A DNA stretch of 64,000 nucleotides from Streptomyces collinus Tu 365 (GCF_000444875.1 NC_021985.1:2985535-3049534); one strand, 5' to 3'; shown: positions 23,966 through 36,905, counted from the stretch's first letter. Translations and numbers: made by a program. The notes: a model not told the origin generated them from the sequence alone.

Positions 23966-26038
23966 TCAGCCCACCGGCTCGGGCACCCGGTCGGGTCCCG
24001 GGGCCGGACGGGACAGCCGGCCGGGCCACCACACCCGGCGGCCCAGCGCCACGCTCGCGCTGGTCACCAGGTAGGTGCGGACGAGGAAGGTGTCCAGCAG
24101 GACGCCGACGGCGATGACGAAGCCCAGTTGGACCAGGGGGACCAGACCCATGTCGGTCAGCACCGCGAAGGTGGCGGCGAGGACGAGTCCGGCGGAGGCG
24201 ATGACTCCGCCGGTGGTGCGCAGCGCGGTGAGCGCGGCCTCGGCCGGTGCGGCCCCGTTCAGTGACTCCTCCCGCATGCGGTGCATCAGGAAGATGCCGT
24301 AGTCGACGCCGAGGGCGACCAGGAACACGAAGGAGAGCAGGCCGAGTCCGGGGTCGCTGCCGTGGAAGCCGAACAGCGGGCCGAAGGCCAGTCCGCCCAG
24401 GCCGAGCGCCGCGCCCCAGACGGCGACCACGGCGGCGACCAGGATCAGCGGGGCGACGAGGGAGCGCAGCAGCAGGACCAGGATCAGCAGCACGGACAGA
24501 AGCACGAGCGGTACGACGACGAGGCGGTCGCGTGCGTCGGTGTCCTTCAGGTCCAGTTGCTGGGCGCTGGGGCCGCCGACGTGGGAGCCGGGCAGCCGGT
24601 GCCGCAGTGCCTCGATGGTGGCGGTCTCGGCGGCGGACTGGGGCGGGGCGGCCGCGGTCACGGTGATCTCGGTCCAGCCGCCGCCGGTGCGGCCCTTGCG
24701 GGCGGCCGCGACTCCCCGGGTGCCCTCGGCGGCGGTCAGGGCGGCGTCGGCACGGTCCGCCGGGGCGAGGACCTCGATGGGCTGGGCGGACCGCTGCGGG
24801 TAGGCGGCGGCGAGGGTCTCCATGGCGGTGACGGAGTCGGGCCGGTCCACGAAGGTGTCGAGCTGCTTCAGCGGTCCGGGCAGGTTCAGGGTGCCGAGGG
24901 CGAGCGCGCCGAGCAGGGCGGCACCGGCGGCGAGGACGGTCAGCGGGCGGCGTCCGGCGGAGGAGCCCATCGCGGCGAACAGCGAGCGGCGGGCCTTGGG
25001 GCTGCTGCCGTACGCGGGGACGAGCGGCCAGAAGACGCGGCGGCCGAGCAGGACCAGGACGGCGGGGAGCAGGGTCAGCATGGCGGCCAGGGCGCACAGC
25101 ACGCCGACGGTGCCGAGCGGGCCCATGCCCCGGCTGGAGTTGAGGTCGGCGGCGAGCAGGCACAGCAGGCCCGCGGCGACGGTGCCGGAGGAGGCGAGGA
25201 CGGCGGGCCCGCAGCCGCGCAGGGCGGCCCGCATGGCGTCGTACGGCCGCTCGTGGCGCCGTAGCTCCTCGCGGTAGCGGGAGACCAGCAGGAGGGCGTA
25301 GTCGGTGCCGGCGCCGAAGACGAGGATGGTCATGATGCCGGCGCTCTGGCCGGAGACGGTGGTGCCGAAGAGCTGGTGCAGTCCGTAGGCCGCGGAGCGG
25401 GCGAGGAAGTCGCCGACGCCGGCGACGGCGAGCGGGACCAGCCACAGCAGGGGGCTGCGGTAGATGAGGATCAGCAGGACCGCGACGACGGCGACGGTGG
25501 TGTAGAGCAGGGGGCCGCCGAGCGAGGAGTACACGGCGGAGGCGTCGGTGGCGAGGGCGGCCGGGCCGCCGACCCGGACCGTCAGCCCGTCCGCGCTCCG
25601 GGCGGTGGCGCGGACGTCGTCGACGAGGGCGTCGCGCTTCTTCTCGTCGGTTCCGGGGGCGTTGCTCGCGACCGGGTACATCAGGGTGGTGCCGTCGGCG
25701 GACGGGACGCCCCGCGGGGGCGTGGTCAGGGTGTGGCGGTGGGCGACCGCGGTGAGCTGCCGGGCGGCGGTGGCCCGGTCGGCGGCGGTGAGACCGGCGG
25801 CGCGGTGGTAGACGACGACCAGTTCGGTGGTCTCGCCGCCCGGCAGCCGGTCCTGGAGCCGCGCCACCCGGGTGGAGTCGGCGGAGGCGGGCAGGTAGTC
25901 GGTGGCACGGTCGTGCTGGACGTCGGTGAGCCTGGCGGCGAAGGGTCCCGCCACGGCCAGCAGGACCACCCACAGTCCCAGCACCAGCCAGGGCAGGCCC
26001 CGTCGGCCGTCTCTCGCACGTGTTGTCGCGGCCCTCAT
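23966..26038 (-). CDS. MMPL/RND-family membrane transporter
   Basis: A 690-residue integral membrane protein with the duplicated MMPL layout: one helix, a large extracytoplasmic domain, five helices, then the same again. The two characteristic intramembrane segments are GTDYALLLVSRYREELRR and GVDYGIFLMHRMREE. Family members in actinobacteria export lipids, polyketides or toxic compounds by proton motive force. It lies directly upstream of the kinase-regulator-sialidase operon but is separated by a hairpin. An MMPL gene next to a NarL-type two-component system is a recurrent Streptomyces arrangement. Confidence 0.92.
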   Translation of the reverse strand: MRAATTRARDGRRGLPWLVLGLWVVLLAVAGPFAARLTDVQHDRATDYLPASADSTRVARLQDRLPGGETTELVVVYHRAAGLTAADRATAARQLTAVAHRHTLTTPPRGVPSADGTTLMYPVASNAPGTDEKKRDALVDDVRATARSADGLTVRVGGPAALATDASAVYSSLGGPLLYTTVAVVAVLLILIYRSPLLWLVPLAVAGVGDFLARSAAYGLHQLFGTTVSGQSAGIMTILVFGAGTDYALLLVSRYREELRRHERPYDAMRAALRGCGPAVLASSGTVAAGLLCLLAADLNSSRGMGPLGTVGVLCALAAMLTLLPAVLVLLGRRVFWPLVPAYGSSPKARRSLFAAMGSSAGRRPLTVLAAGAALLGALALGTLNLPGPLKQLDTFVDRPDSVTAMETLAAAYPQRSAQPIEVLAPADRADAALTAAEGTRGVAAARKGRTGGGWTEITVTAAAPPQSAAETATIEALRHRLPGSHVGGPSAQQLDLKDTDARDRLVVVPLVLLSVLLILVLLLRSLVAPLILVAAVVAVWGAALGLGGLAFGPLFGFHGSDPGLGLLSFVFLVALGVDYGIFLMHRMREESLNGAAPAEAALTALRTTGGVIASAGLVLAATFAVLTDMGLVPLVQLGFVIAVGVLLDTFLVRTYLVTSASVALGRRVWWPGRLSRPAPGPDRVPEPVG

Positions 26039-26164
26039 GGATCGGGCCCTCCCTCTGCAGCGGATGTCCGGTTACGGCTTCCAGACTTCCGCCGGGGGCG
26101 GGTTCTTTCGTCGGGCGCGGGGGCGAGTTCGCGGCTACTGCCCCGGGTGGCCGGGGGGTGCGGC

Positions 26165-26180
26165 TACTCCTGGGGGAGTA
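26165..26180. promoter_or_regulatory. TACTCC-N4-GGAGTA inverted repeat upstream of the MMPL gene
   Basis: Perfect 6-bp arms at 26165-26170 and 26175-26180 with a 4-bp spacer. A 9-bp direct repeat GCGGCTACT overlaps the left arm (26160-26168) and recurs at 26131-26139. This resembles operators seen before Streptomyces MMPL/two-component genes. The natural candidate binder is the response regulator encoded at 21958-22629. Confidence 0.4.
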
Positions 26181-26876
26181 TCAGGACGGGGTACGGGCGG
26201 CGGCCAGCAGCCTGCTGACGTCGTCGGCGCAGATGGTGAGGGCGGCGCCGATGGTGGTGAGGGCGTCGCGCTCGGCGGGGGTGTAGGGGCCGTCGGCCAG
26301 GGCGACGCGGGCCGCCTGGAGGAGCAGGGCCTCGCGGCCGCCGGGGGCGAGGTGGGGTGCGAGCGGGTCGAGTGCCTCGTGCAGCTCTATGGTGAGGCTC
26401 GCGCCGCACGGCCCGTCGGCGACCCGGCCGGTGTCGGCGGCCAGCGCGTCGACGAGGGCGGCCAGTTGGTCCTCGGTGCAGTCCTCGAAGCCGGCGGCGC
26501 GGACGGCGCAGGCGGCGGTCTCCAGGGCCGTGCGGGAGGTGGTGCCGCCGGCGGCGAGGACGGCGAGGGCGACGGTGTGCACGGCGTCGCGGAGCATCGC
26601 GGAGAAGCGGCGGGTGGTGGGGTGGTCGAGGACGTCGGTGCCGTAGTGGTGGCGGCAGGACGCGCACTCCACGACCGGTCCGGTCGCGCCGCGCGGCAGC
26701 ACGGGCACCCCGAGGAGGGTGAAGCGGCGGCGGCCGGTCAGCCGCTGGTAGTTGCGGTCGCCTCCGCAGCCGGGGCAGAAGAACTCGCCGTCACCGACGG
26801 GTGTCCATGCGGTGCGGGTGCCCAGAATCCGGGCAGCCCTGGTGGCACGGCCGTCTCGTCCCCGTACTGGCAGCAC
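26181..26876 (-). CDS. TerB-like domain protein with N-terminal zinc ribbon
   Basis: A 231-residue protein. The N-terminus has two CxxC pairs (FFCPGCGGDRNY and ECASCRHHYG, residues about 33-83) forming a likely zinc ribbon. The rest is an all-helical TerB-type domain (RDAVHTVALAVLAAGGTTSR ... VALADGPYTPAERDAL) with the acidic residues typical of the fold. TerB-type proteins are linked to tellurite and stress resistance, probably at the membrane. The GTG start has GGAGG 6 bp upstream. It is conserved near leuA in Streptomyces and probably part of the backbone. Confidence 0.82.
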   Translation of the reverse strand: MLPVRGRDGRATRAARILGTRTAWTPVGDGEFFCPGCGGDRNYQRLTGRRRFTLLGVPVLPRGATGPVVECASCRHHYGTDVLDHPTTRRFSAMLRDAVHTVALAVLAAGGTTSRTALETAACAVRAAGFEDCTEDQLAALVDALAADTGRVADGPCGASLTIELHEALDPLAPHLAPGGREALLLQAARVALADGPYTPAERDALTTIGAALTICADDVSRLLAAARTPS

Positions 26877-27004
26877 GTCGCACCTCCGTCACGACGCGGC
26901 AACATCGCCGCGCTGGCGTGATGTTAGCCACATCCTGGAGGTTCAGTCAGTACCTCGGACGAGACCTTTCCGTGACCTCCACGGCGCGATGGCCGATAAC
27001 CGAC

Positions 27005-27040
27005 GGGGCCCCGGCCGCCGGATACGGCGGCCGGGGCCCC
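27005..27040 (-). terminator. Strong hairpin terminator of leuA
   Basis: GGGGCCCCGGCCGCCG (27005-27020) and its exact complement (27025-27040) form a 16-bp stem with the loop GATA (TATC on the transcript). It begins 21 bp past the leuA stop codon. It insulates leuA from the TerB-like gene downstream. Confidence 0.85.
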
Positions 27041-27061
27041 GAAAGGGCCGGTCAGCGGGGG

Positions 27062-28864
<1,803 letters not shown>

Positions 28865-28912
28865 CTACAGGCCCTCGCCGCGGCAGCTAAGGAGGAGCAG
28901 CCCGAAAAGCAT
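28865..28912 (-). CDS. leuA leader peptide (attenuator)
   Basis: A 15-codon frame reading MLFGLLLLSCRGEGL, with six Leu codons including four in a row, ending in TAG 81 bp before the leuA ATG. Leader peptides of this kind are known from comparative work on actinobacterial leu operons and make translation of leuA depend on charged tRNA-Leu. The likely promoter lies about 35 bp upstream of the leader ATG. No clear ribosome-binding site precedes the ATG. The region between leader and leuA is GC-rich and could fold into alternative stems, which I could not resolve by eye. Confidence 0.75.
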   Translation of the reverse strand: MLFGLLLLSCRGEGL

Positions 28913-28954
28913 GATGCAGAGAATGCTAGCCGAGCGGACCGTGCCGCGAGAGCC

Positions 28955-28983
28955 CGTATCAGTATGCGGGACCGTATGGTCAA
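28955..28983 (-). promoter_or_regulatory. Promoter of leuA and its leader
   Basis: On the minus strand TTGACC (28978-28983), a 17-bp spacer, then GATACG (28955-28960). Transcription would start near 28948, giving an untranslated region of about 165 nt that contains the leader peptide. The -35 box is near perfect; the -10 box is weak. Confidence 0.5.
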
Positions 28984-28984
28984 A

Positions 28985-29030
28985 CCGTAGTGAAGTGGAC
29001 AAAGAGTGCGCCATACCACTTCGACTACGG
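28985..29030. promoter_or_regulatory. Long imperfect inverted repeat between leuA and the metalloprotease gene
   Basis: CCGTAGTGAAGTGG (28985-28998) and CCACTTCGACTACGG (29016-29030) are complementary apart from a single bulged base, with a 17-nt spacer. It starts 2 bp upstream of the leuA -35 box and lies in the region that should control the divergent protealysin-type gene. It could be a shared operator or a transcribed hairpin. Confidence 0.45.
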
Positions 29031-29124
29031 AGAGCGAGGTCGATCGCACCCTATTGTCACCGTATTTCAGCAATCATGGTCGCCACTAGTGACACCGACG
29101 TCACGCAGTGCGATGGTGCCCGAC

Positions 29125-30195
29125 ATGACGACCAACGGGGGCTCCCAGCCCGTCTTCTGCACGATCGTGCCGCCGCACGTCCTCGACCGGCTCGCCCGGA
29201 ACGAGGACCCCGCCCTCTCCGGACCCGCCCGCCGGTCCCTGGAGCACGACGCCTACCAGCGCACCCACCGCCGCCTGACCACGGTGATCGGCGCGCCCTC
29301 CGTCGCCCCGCCCGCCTCGGCGGCGGCCGACCAGCCGCACCGCACCATCTACGACGCCGGGCACAAGGAGGACCTGCCCGGCACCAGGGTCCGCGAGGAG
29401 GGCTCGGAGGCCGGTCCCGACGCCACGGTCAACCGCGCCTACGCGGGCCTCGGCGCCACCTTCGAGCTGTACCTGAAGGCGTACGGCCGCGACTCCATCG
29501 ACGGCGAGGGCCTGCCGCTGGACGCGAGCGTGCACTACGGCACCGACTACGACAACGCCTTCTGGAACGGCGAGCAGATGGTGTTCGGCGACGGCGACAA
29601 CGAGATCTTCCTCGACTTCACCATCCCGGTGGACGTGATCGGCCACGAGCTGACGCACGGCGTCACCCAGCACACCGCGAACCTCGCCTACTTCGGCCAG
29701 TCCGGCGCCCTCAACGAGTCCCTGTCGGACGTCTTCGGCTCACTGATCAAGCAGTACGCGCTCGGCCAGACCGCGGCCGAGGCCGACTGGCTGATCGGCG
29801 CCGGGCTCCTCGCCCCCCGCGTCACCGGCACCGCCCTGCGCTCGATGAAGGCGCCCGGCACGGCGTACGACGACGACGTCCTCGGCAAGGACCCGCAGCC
29901 GGCGACGATGGAGCACTACGTCCGCACCGGGCGCGACAACGGCGGTGTGCACATCAACTCCGGCATCCCGAACCACGCCTTCTACCTGGCCGCCACCGCG
30001 CTCGGCGGCCACTCCTGGGAGAAGGCCGGGCAAATCTGGTACGACGTGCTCACCGGCGGCGCGCTGAAGGAGGACGCCCTGTTCGCCGACTTCGCCACGC
30101 TGACCGTCCGGGCCGCCCGCGAGCGGTACGGCGCCGGTGACGAGCTCCAGGCGGTGCAGAAGGCGTGGGAGCAGGTGGGGGTGCGGACGCTGTAG
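29125..30195 (+). CDS. Protealysin-type M4 metalloprotease
   Basis: A 356-residue thermolysin-family protease. The active site is HELTH (zinc ligands and catalytic Glu), with the third ligand in GALNESLSDVFG and the transition-state His in GGVHINSGIPNHAFY. There is no signal peptide. The short N-terminal propeptide (PPHVLDRLARNED) is of the protealysin type, so the enzyme is probably made as an intracellular proenzyme. I chose the ATG at 29125; an ATG at 29113 and longer frames back to 28990 are possible but have no better ribosome site. The adjacent gene encodes its inhibitor type. Confidence 0.9.
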   Translation: MTTNGGSQPVFCTIVPPHVLDRLARNEDPALSGPARRSLEHDAYQRTHRRLTTVIGAPSVAPPASAAADQPHRTIYDAGHKEDLPGTRVREEGSEAGPDATVNRAYAGLGATFELYLKAYGRDSIDGEGLPLDASVHYGTDYDNAFWNGEQMVFGDGDNEIFLDFTIPVDVIGHELTHGVTQHTANLAYFGQSGALNESLSDVFGSLIKQYALGQTAAEADWLIGAGLLAPRVTGTALRSMKAPGTAYDDDVLGKDPQPATMEHYVRTGRDNGGVHINSGIPNHAFYLAATALGGHSWEKAGQIWYDVLTGGALKEDALFADFATLTVRAARERYGAGDELQAVQKAWEQVGVRTL

Positions 30196-30216
30196 ATCCG
30201 TACTAGACAGTCCCCC

Positions 30217-30483
30217 ATGCGTATTCGAGTACGGCGCACGGGCGGTTTCGCGGGCATCGAGCGCCTGGCCGAGGCGGACACCTCGGCCAGGCCCGACGCC
30301 GCCGAGTGGCAGGCCCTGGCCGGGCGCGTGCTGGCGTCCGGCCGGGACACCCCGCCACCCGGCGTCCCCGACGGCTTCCGGTACGAGATCACGGTGGACG
30401 GCCGCACGGTGTACGCGGCCGACCCGCGGCTGACCGAGGACGAGCGGGAGCTGGTCTCCCGGGTGCTGAAGGAAGGGGCCTAG
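30217..30483 (+). CDS. Emfourin-type protealysin inhibitor
   Basis: An 88-residue protein beginning MRIRVRRTGGFAGIERLAEA and ending LTEDERELVSRVLKEGA. The RTGGFAG start and the GVPDGFRYEITVDGRTV core are characteristic of emfourins, the slow, tight-binding inhibitors encoded beside protealysin-type proteases. It begins 21 bp after the protease stop, so the pair forms one operon, with the inhibitor keeping the protease in check inside the cell. Confidence 0.85.
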   Translation: MRIRVRRTGGFAGIERLAEADTSARPDAAEWQALAGRVLASGRDTPPPGVPDGFRYEITVDGRTVYAADPRLTEDERELVSRVLKEGA

Positions 30484-30555
30484 CGCGGGGTCGTTTCCGT
30501 GAGGTTCGTGCCCAGGCGTTGACGCGCGTTACTCCGGGTAAGGATGATCCCGGCC

Positions 30556-31878
30556 ATGGCGACTGACGCAGGCGAACCGATCCCCCGTTTCCCGGCCGGC
30601 TTCCTCTGGGGCGTCTCGACCTCGGCCCATCAGATCGAAGGAGCCGCCGACGAGCGCGAGGCGTCCGTGTGGGACGTGTTCACCGCCGAACCGGGGCGGG
30701 TGAAGGACGGCTCCACGGCGGCGGTCGCCTGCGACCACTACCATCGCCACACCGAGGACGTGGCGCTGCTCGCGGGCCTCGGCGTGGACGCGTACCGGTT
30801 CTCCGTCTCCTGGCCCCGGGTGAACTCCCCCGGCGGCCTGGACTTCTACGACCGTCTGGTGGACGAGCTGTGCGCGGCGGGCGTCCGGCCCGTGCCCACC
30901 CTGTTCCACTGGGACCTGCCCGCCTCGCTGGACTGGCTGGAGCGGGACACCGCGGCCCGGTTCGCCGACCACGTCGGCGTGGTGGCCGAGCGCCTGGGCG
31001 ACCGCGTCGGCAAGTGGATCACCCTCAACGAACCGGCCGAGCACACCCTGCTGGGCCACGCGCTGGGCGCCCACGCCCCCGGCAGGCGGCTGCTCTTCGA
31101 CGCGCTCCCGGTCGCCCACCACCAGCTCCTCGCCCACGGTCTCGCGGTCCGGGCGCTGCGTGCGGCCGGGGCGCGCGACATCGGCATCGCCAACTCCCAC
31201 GGCCCGACCTGGGCCGCCTCGGCGGAGCCGGCCGACCTGGAGGCGGCGGGCTTCTACGACCTCCTGCTCAACCGTCTCTTCGCCGAACCGGTGATCCTCG
31301 GCGCGTACCCGGAGGGCATCGGCGACCTGATGCCCGGGGACGTGCAGGCCGACCTGAAGGTCATCGCCGAACCCCTCGACTTCTACGGCGTCAACTACTA
31401 CGCGCCGACCCGGGTGGGCGCCCCGCAGGGCACCGAGACCGAGTTCGGCGGACTGACCATCCCGGCCGAACTGCCCTTCTCGGTACGGGAGATCGAGGGC
31501 CGGCCGGTGACCGACTTCGGCTGGCCGGTGGTCCCGGAGGGGCTGACGGAACTCCTCACCGGGTTCCGCGACCGCTACGGCGACCGGCTCCCGCCGGTCG
31601 TCATCACCGAGAACGGGTGCTCGTACGAGGGCGTCGACGACCAGGAGCGGATCGCCTACCTGGACGCCCATGTGCGGGCCCTGCACACGGCCCTGGAGGC
31701 CGGGGTGGACGTGCGCGGCTACTTCGTGTGGTCCCTGATGGACAACTTCGAGTGGGCGGAGGGCTACGCGCGCCGCTTCGGCCTGGTCCACGTGGACTTC
31801 ACCGACCCCGCGGGCCCCAGGCGCACCCCGAAGGCGTCGTACCACTGGTTCCGGGACGTGCTGCGGGCGCAGAGATGA
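30556..31878 (+). CDS. GH1 beta-glucosidase
   Basis: A 440-residue family 1 glycosidase that hydrolyses beta-linked glucosides such as cellobiose. The N-terminal signature FLWGVSTSAHQIEGA, the acid/base Glu in TLNEPAEHT and the nucleophile in VVITENGCS are all intact. There is no signal peptide, so it acts in the cytoplasm on imported sugars. I prefer the ATG at 30556 (AAGGA about 12 bp upstream) to the ATG at 30544, which is too close to that site. The stop overlaps the start of the MFS gene (ATGA), linking uptake and hydrolysis. Confidence 0.93.
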   Translation: MATDAGEPIPRFPAGFLWGVSTSAHQIEGAADEREASVWDVFTAEPGRVKDGSTAAVACDHYHRHTEDVALLAGLGVDAYRFSVSWPRVNSPGGLDFYDRLVDELCAAGVRPVPTLFHWDLPASLDWLERDTAARFADHVGVVAERLGDRVGKWITLNEPAEHTLLGHALGAHAPGRRLLFDALPVAHHQLLAHGLAVRALRAAGARDIGIANSHGPTWAASAEPADLEAAGFYDLLLNRLFAEPVILGAYPEGIGDLMPGDVQADLKVIAEPLDFYGVNYYAPTRVGAPQGTETEFGGLTIPAELPFSVREIEGRPVTDFGWPVVPEGLTELLTGFRDRYGDRLPPVVITENGCSYEGVDDQERIAYLDAHVRALHTALEAGVDVRGYFVWSLMDNFEWAEGYARRFGLVHVDFTDPAGPRRTPKASYHWFRDVLRAQR

Positions 31879-33128
31879 CCACCGCCCGGCTCCCGGCCGC
31901 GCTCGCCGAGCCCGTCGAGCCGGTCGGCCGGGGCTGGACGGCGACGCTGGCGCTCGCCAACGGGGCGATCTGGGTGGGCTGGTTCGGCCCGCTGCAGATC
32001 CTCCTCGCCTCCCAGGCCGGGGACCTCGCGCCCGGCTCCGGGATGTCCAAGGAGACCCTGCTGGCCTGGGTGACGGGGGCGGGCGCGGTGGTCTCGCTGC
32101 TCGCCAACCCCCTCTTCGGCGCGCTGTCGGACCGGACCACGGCCCGCCACGGCCGTCGTACGCCGTGGATCGTGGCCGGGGCGGCGGGCGGTGCGCTGGC
32201 CCTGCTGCTGCTCGCGGGGGCGGAGGGTCCGTGGACGATGGCGCTCGGGTGGTGCCTGGTGCAGCTCACGCTGAACGCGGCGTTCGCGGCGGTGACCGCG
32301 GCCGTGCCGGACCGGGTGCCGCGGTCGCAGCGGGGCACGGTGGGCGGCTGGCTGGGCGCGGCCCAGATGCTGGGCGTGGTCGGCGGGACGGGCCTGGCCA
32401 CGGTGGCGGGCGGGACGGGCGCCGGGTACGCGGCCTGCGCGGTGTTCACCGCGGTGGGCGTGCTGCCGTACGTGCTGCGCCACCGGGATCTGCGGCTGGC
32501 GCCGCGGGACCGGCCGGTCTGGGCGTGGCGTTCGTTCGTGGCGGGCTTCTGGCTGAGCCCGCGCCGGTACCCGGACCTCGGCTGGGCGTGGCTGACCCGT
32601 TTCCTGATCAACCTCAGCAACGGTCTCGTGCTGCTGTACCTGCTGTACTACCTGCGGGACCGGCTGCACCATCCGGACCCCGGGCGGGGTGTGCTGATCC
32701 TGACGGCGGTCAACGGCCTGACGCTGATGGCGACGGTGGTGGCCGGCGGGATCTGGTCGGACCGGGTGGGCCGCCGCAAGCCGTTCGTCGTGTGGTCGGG
32801 CGTGCTGATGGCGGTGGCGACGGCGGCCCTGGCGGGCTGGCAGACCTGGCCGGGCGCGGTCGTGGCGGCGGCGCTGCTGGGGGTCGGCTTCGGGGTGTTC
32901 ACCTCGGTCGACTTCGCGCTGATGACGGACGTGCTGCCCAAGGCGCTGGACCGGGGCAGGGACCTCGGCGTCATCAACGTGGCCAACGCGCTGCCCCAGG
33001 TGGCGGCCCCGGCGCTGGCCGCGCCGGTCGTGACGTACCTGGGCGGCTACCGGGTGCTGTACCTGGTGGCCGCGGTGATCGGGCTGGCCGGGGCGCTGCT
33101 GGTGGGCCGGATCCGCGGGGTGGAGTGA
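31875..33128 (+). CDS. MFS transporter, probable sugar/glucoside permease
   Basis: A 417-residue membrane protein with about 12 segments. The loop 2-3 motif is GALSDRTTARHGRRTP and the second-half equivalent is GIWSDRVGRRKP. The 4-bp overlap with the GH1 gene suggests that it imports a beta-glucoside for that enzyme. The substrate is inferred from context only. Confidence 0.85.
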   Translation: MTTARLPAALAEPVEPVGRGWTATLALANGAIWVGWFGPLQILLASQAGDLAPGSGMSKETLLAWVTGAGAVVSLLANPLFGALSDRTTARHGRRTPWIVAGAAGGALALLLLAGAEGPWTMALGWCLVQLTLNAAFAAVTAAVPDRVPRSQRGTVGGWLGAAQMLGVVGGTGLATVAGGTGAGYAACAVFTAVGVLPYVLRHRDLRLAPRDRPVWAWRSFVAGFWLSPRRYPDLGWAWLTRFLINLSNGLVLLYLLYYLRDRLHHPDPGRGVLILTAVNGLTLMATVVAGGIWSDRVGRRKPFVVWSGVLMAVATAALAGWQTWPGAVVAAALLGVGFGVFTSVDFALMTDVLPKALDRGRDLGVINVANALPQVAAPALAAPVVTYLGGYRVLYLVAAVIGLAGALLVGRIRGVE

Positions 33129-33148
33129 CCCGCCGGCGCTCCGGCGGG
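33129..33148. terminator. Hairpin between convergent MFS and era genes
   Basis: CCCGCCGG (33129-33136), loop CGCT, CCGGCGGG (33141-33148): a perfect 8-bp stem directly after the MFS stop codon and 37 bp before the era stop on the other strand. It can serve both genes. Confidence 0.65.
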
Positions 33149-33184
33149 CCGGGGCCGCGCGCGCCGGGCGCCGGGGGGCGTGGG

Positions 33185-34138
33185 TCAGAAGCCGAGCCTG
33201 CGGAGCTGCTTGGGGTCGCGCTGCCAGTCCTTGGCCACCTTCACGTGCAGGTCCAGGAAGACCGGCGTGCCGAGCAGCGCCTCGATCTGCTTGCGGGACT
33301 TGATGCCGACCTCCTTCAGGCGCTTGCCCTTGGGGCCGATGATGATGCCCTTCTGGCTGGGGCGCTCGATGTAGACGTTGGCGTGGATGTCCAGCAGCGG
33401 CTTGTCGGCCGGGCGGTCCTCGCGCGGCAGCATCTCCTCGACGACCACGGCGATGGAGTGCGGCAGCTCGTCGCGGACGCCCTCCAGGGCGGCCTCGCGG
33501 ATGAGTTCCGCGATCATGACCTGCTCGGGCTCGTCGGTGAGGTCGCCCTCGGGGTAGAGCGCCGGGCCCTCGGGCAGCATCGGGATCAGCAGGTCGGCGA
33601 GCAGGTCGACCTGCTTGTTCGCGGTCGCCGACACGGGGACGATCTGCGCCCACTCGATGCCCAGCTCCTTGCCGAGCTGATCGATCGCGATGAGCTGTTC
33701 GGCGAGGGTCTTGGAGTCGACGAGGTCCGTCTTGGTGACGATGGCGACCTTCGGTGACTTGCGGATGCCGGCCAGTTCCTTGGCGATGAAGCGGTCGCCG
33801 GGGCCGATCTTCTCGTTCGCCGGCAGGCAGAAGCCGATCACGTCGACCTCGGCCCACGTCGTGCGCACGACGTCGTTGAGCCGCTCGCCGAGCAGGGTGC
33901 GCGGCTTGTGCAGCCCGGGGGTGTCCACCAGGATCAGCTGGGCGTCCGGCCGGTGCACGATCCCGCGCACGGTGTGCCGTGTGGTCTGCGGCTGGTTGGC
34001 GGTGATCGCCACCTTCTGCCCGACCAGAGCGTTCGTGAGGGTGGACTTGCCCGCGTTGGGGCGGCCCACGAAGCAGGCGAAGCCGGCACGGTGGACGGTC
34101 TCGGCCGGCTGCTCGGATGACTGGGTACGCACGCTCAT
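33185..34138 (-). CDS. era: GTPase Era, 30S ribosome assembly
   Basis: A 317-residue GTPase that binds the 3' end of 16S rRNA during 30S maturation. The G1 motif is GRPNAGKS, switch II is DTPGLHKP, G4 is TKTD, and the KH domain contains GIIIGPKGKRLKEVG. I chose the ATG at 34138 (MSVRTQSSEQ); an ATG three codons earlier is equally possible. In many Streptomyces era lies next to the cdd-like and phoH-ybeY genes. Here those are 5 kb away, with the ammonium and WxL blocks in between. Confidence 0.95.
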   Translation of the reverse strand: MSVRTQSSEQPAETVHRAGFACFVGRPNAGKSTLTNALVGQKVAITANQPQTTRHTVRGIVHRPDAQLILVDTPGLHKPRTLLGERLNDVVRTTWAEVDVIGFCLPANEKIGPGDRFIAKELAGIRKSPKVAIVTKTDLVDSKTLAEQLIAIDQLGKELGIEWAQIVPVSATANKQVDLLADLLIPMLPEGPALYPEGDLTDEPEQVMIAELIREAALEGVRDELPHSIAVVVEEMLPREDRPADKPLLDIHANVYIERPSQKGIIIGPKGKRLKEVGIKSRKQIEALLGTPVFLDLHVKVAKDWQRDPKQLRRLGF

Positions 34139-34240
34139 GGCGACCATTGTCCCTGATCCTCGGGGCCGTGCCGTACCAGTCGCGCACACGGTTCCGGCCC
34201 GCGGCCCGCGACCGTGAGTTTCCGGAAACCCCCGCGCAAC

Positions 34241-34278
34241 GAAACGTCACGGAAACACTGCTGTACGCAACCGGAAAC
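34241..34278 (+). promoter_or_regulatory. GlnR box upstream of amtB
   Basis: Four pentamers with strict 6-bp spacing: GAAAC (34241), GAAAC (34252), GTACG (34263) and GAAAC (34274). This is the a1-b1-a2-b2 layout of the actinobacterial nitrogen regulator GlnR (gTnAc-n6-GaAAc repeated). A further pair, GTGAG-n6-GAAAC, lies upstream at 34214-34229. The box ends 47 bp before the amtB start, fitting activation under nitrogen limitation. Confidence 0.8.
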
Positions 34279-34325
34279 GCCCGCCGGTGACGCTCTGACG
34301 AGCCCCCACACCGCTGGAGACGCCC

Positions 34326-36905
<2,580 letters not shown>

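Noticed and set aside
26877..27004. A promoter for the TerB-like gene
   Set aside because: TAACAT can be seen on the minus strand, but no acceptable -35 box stands 16-18 bp upstream, so I did not list it.
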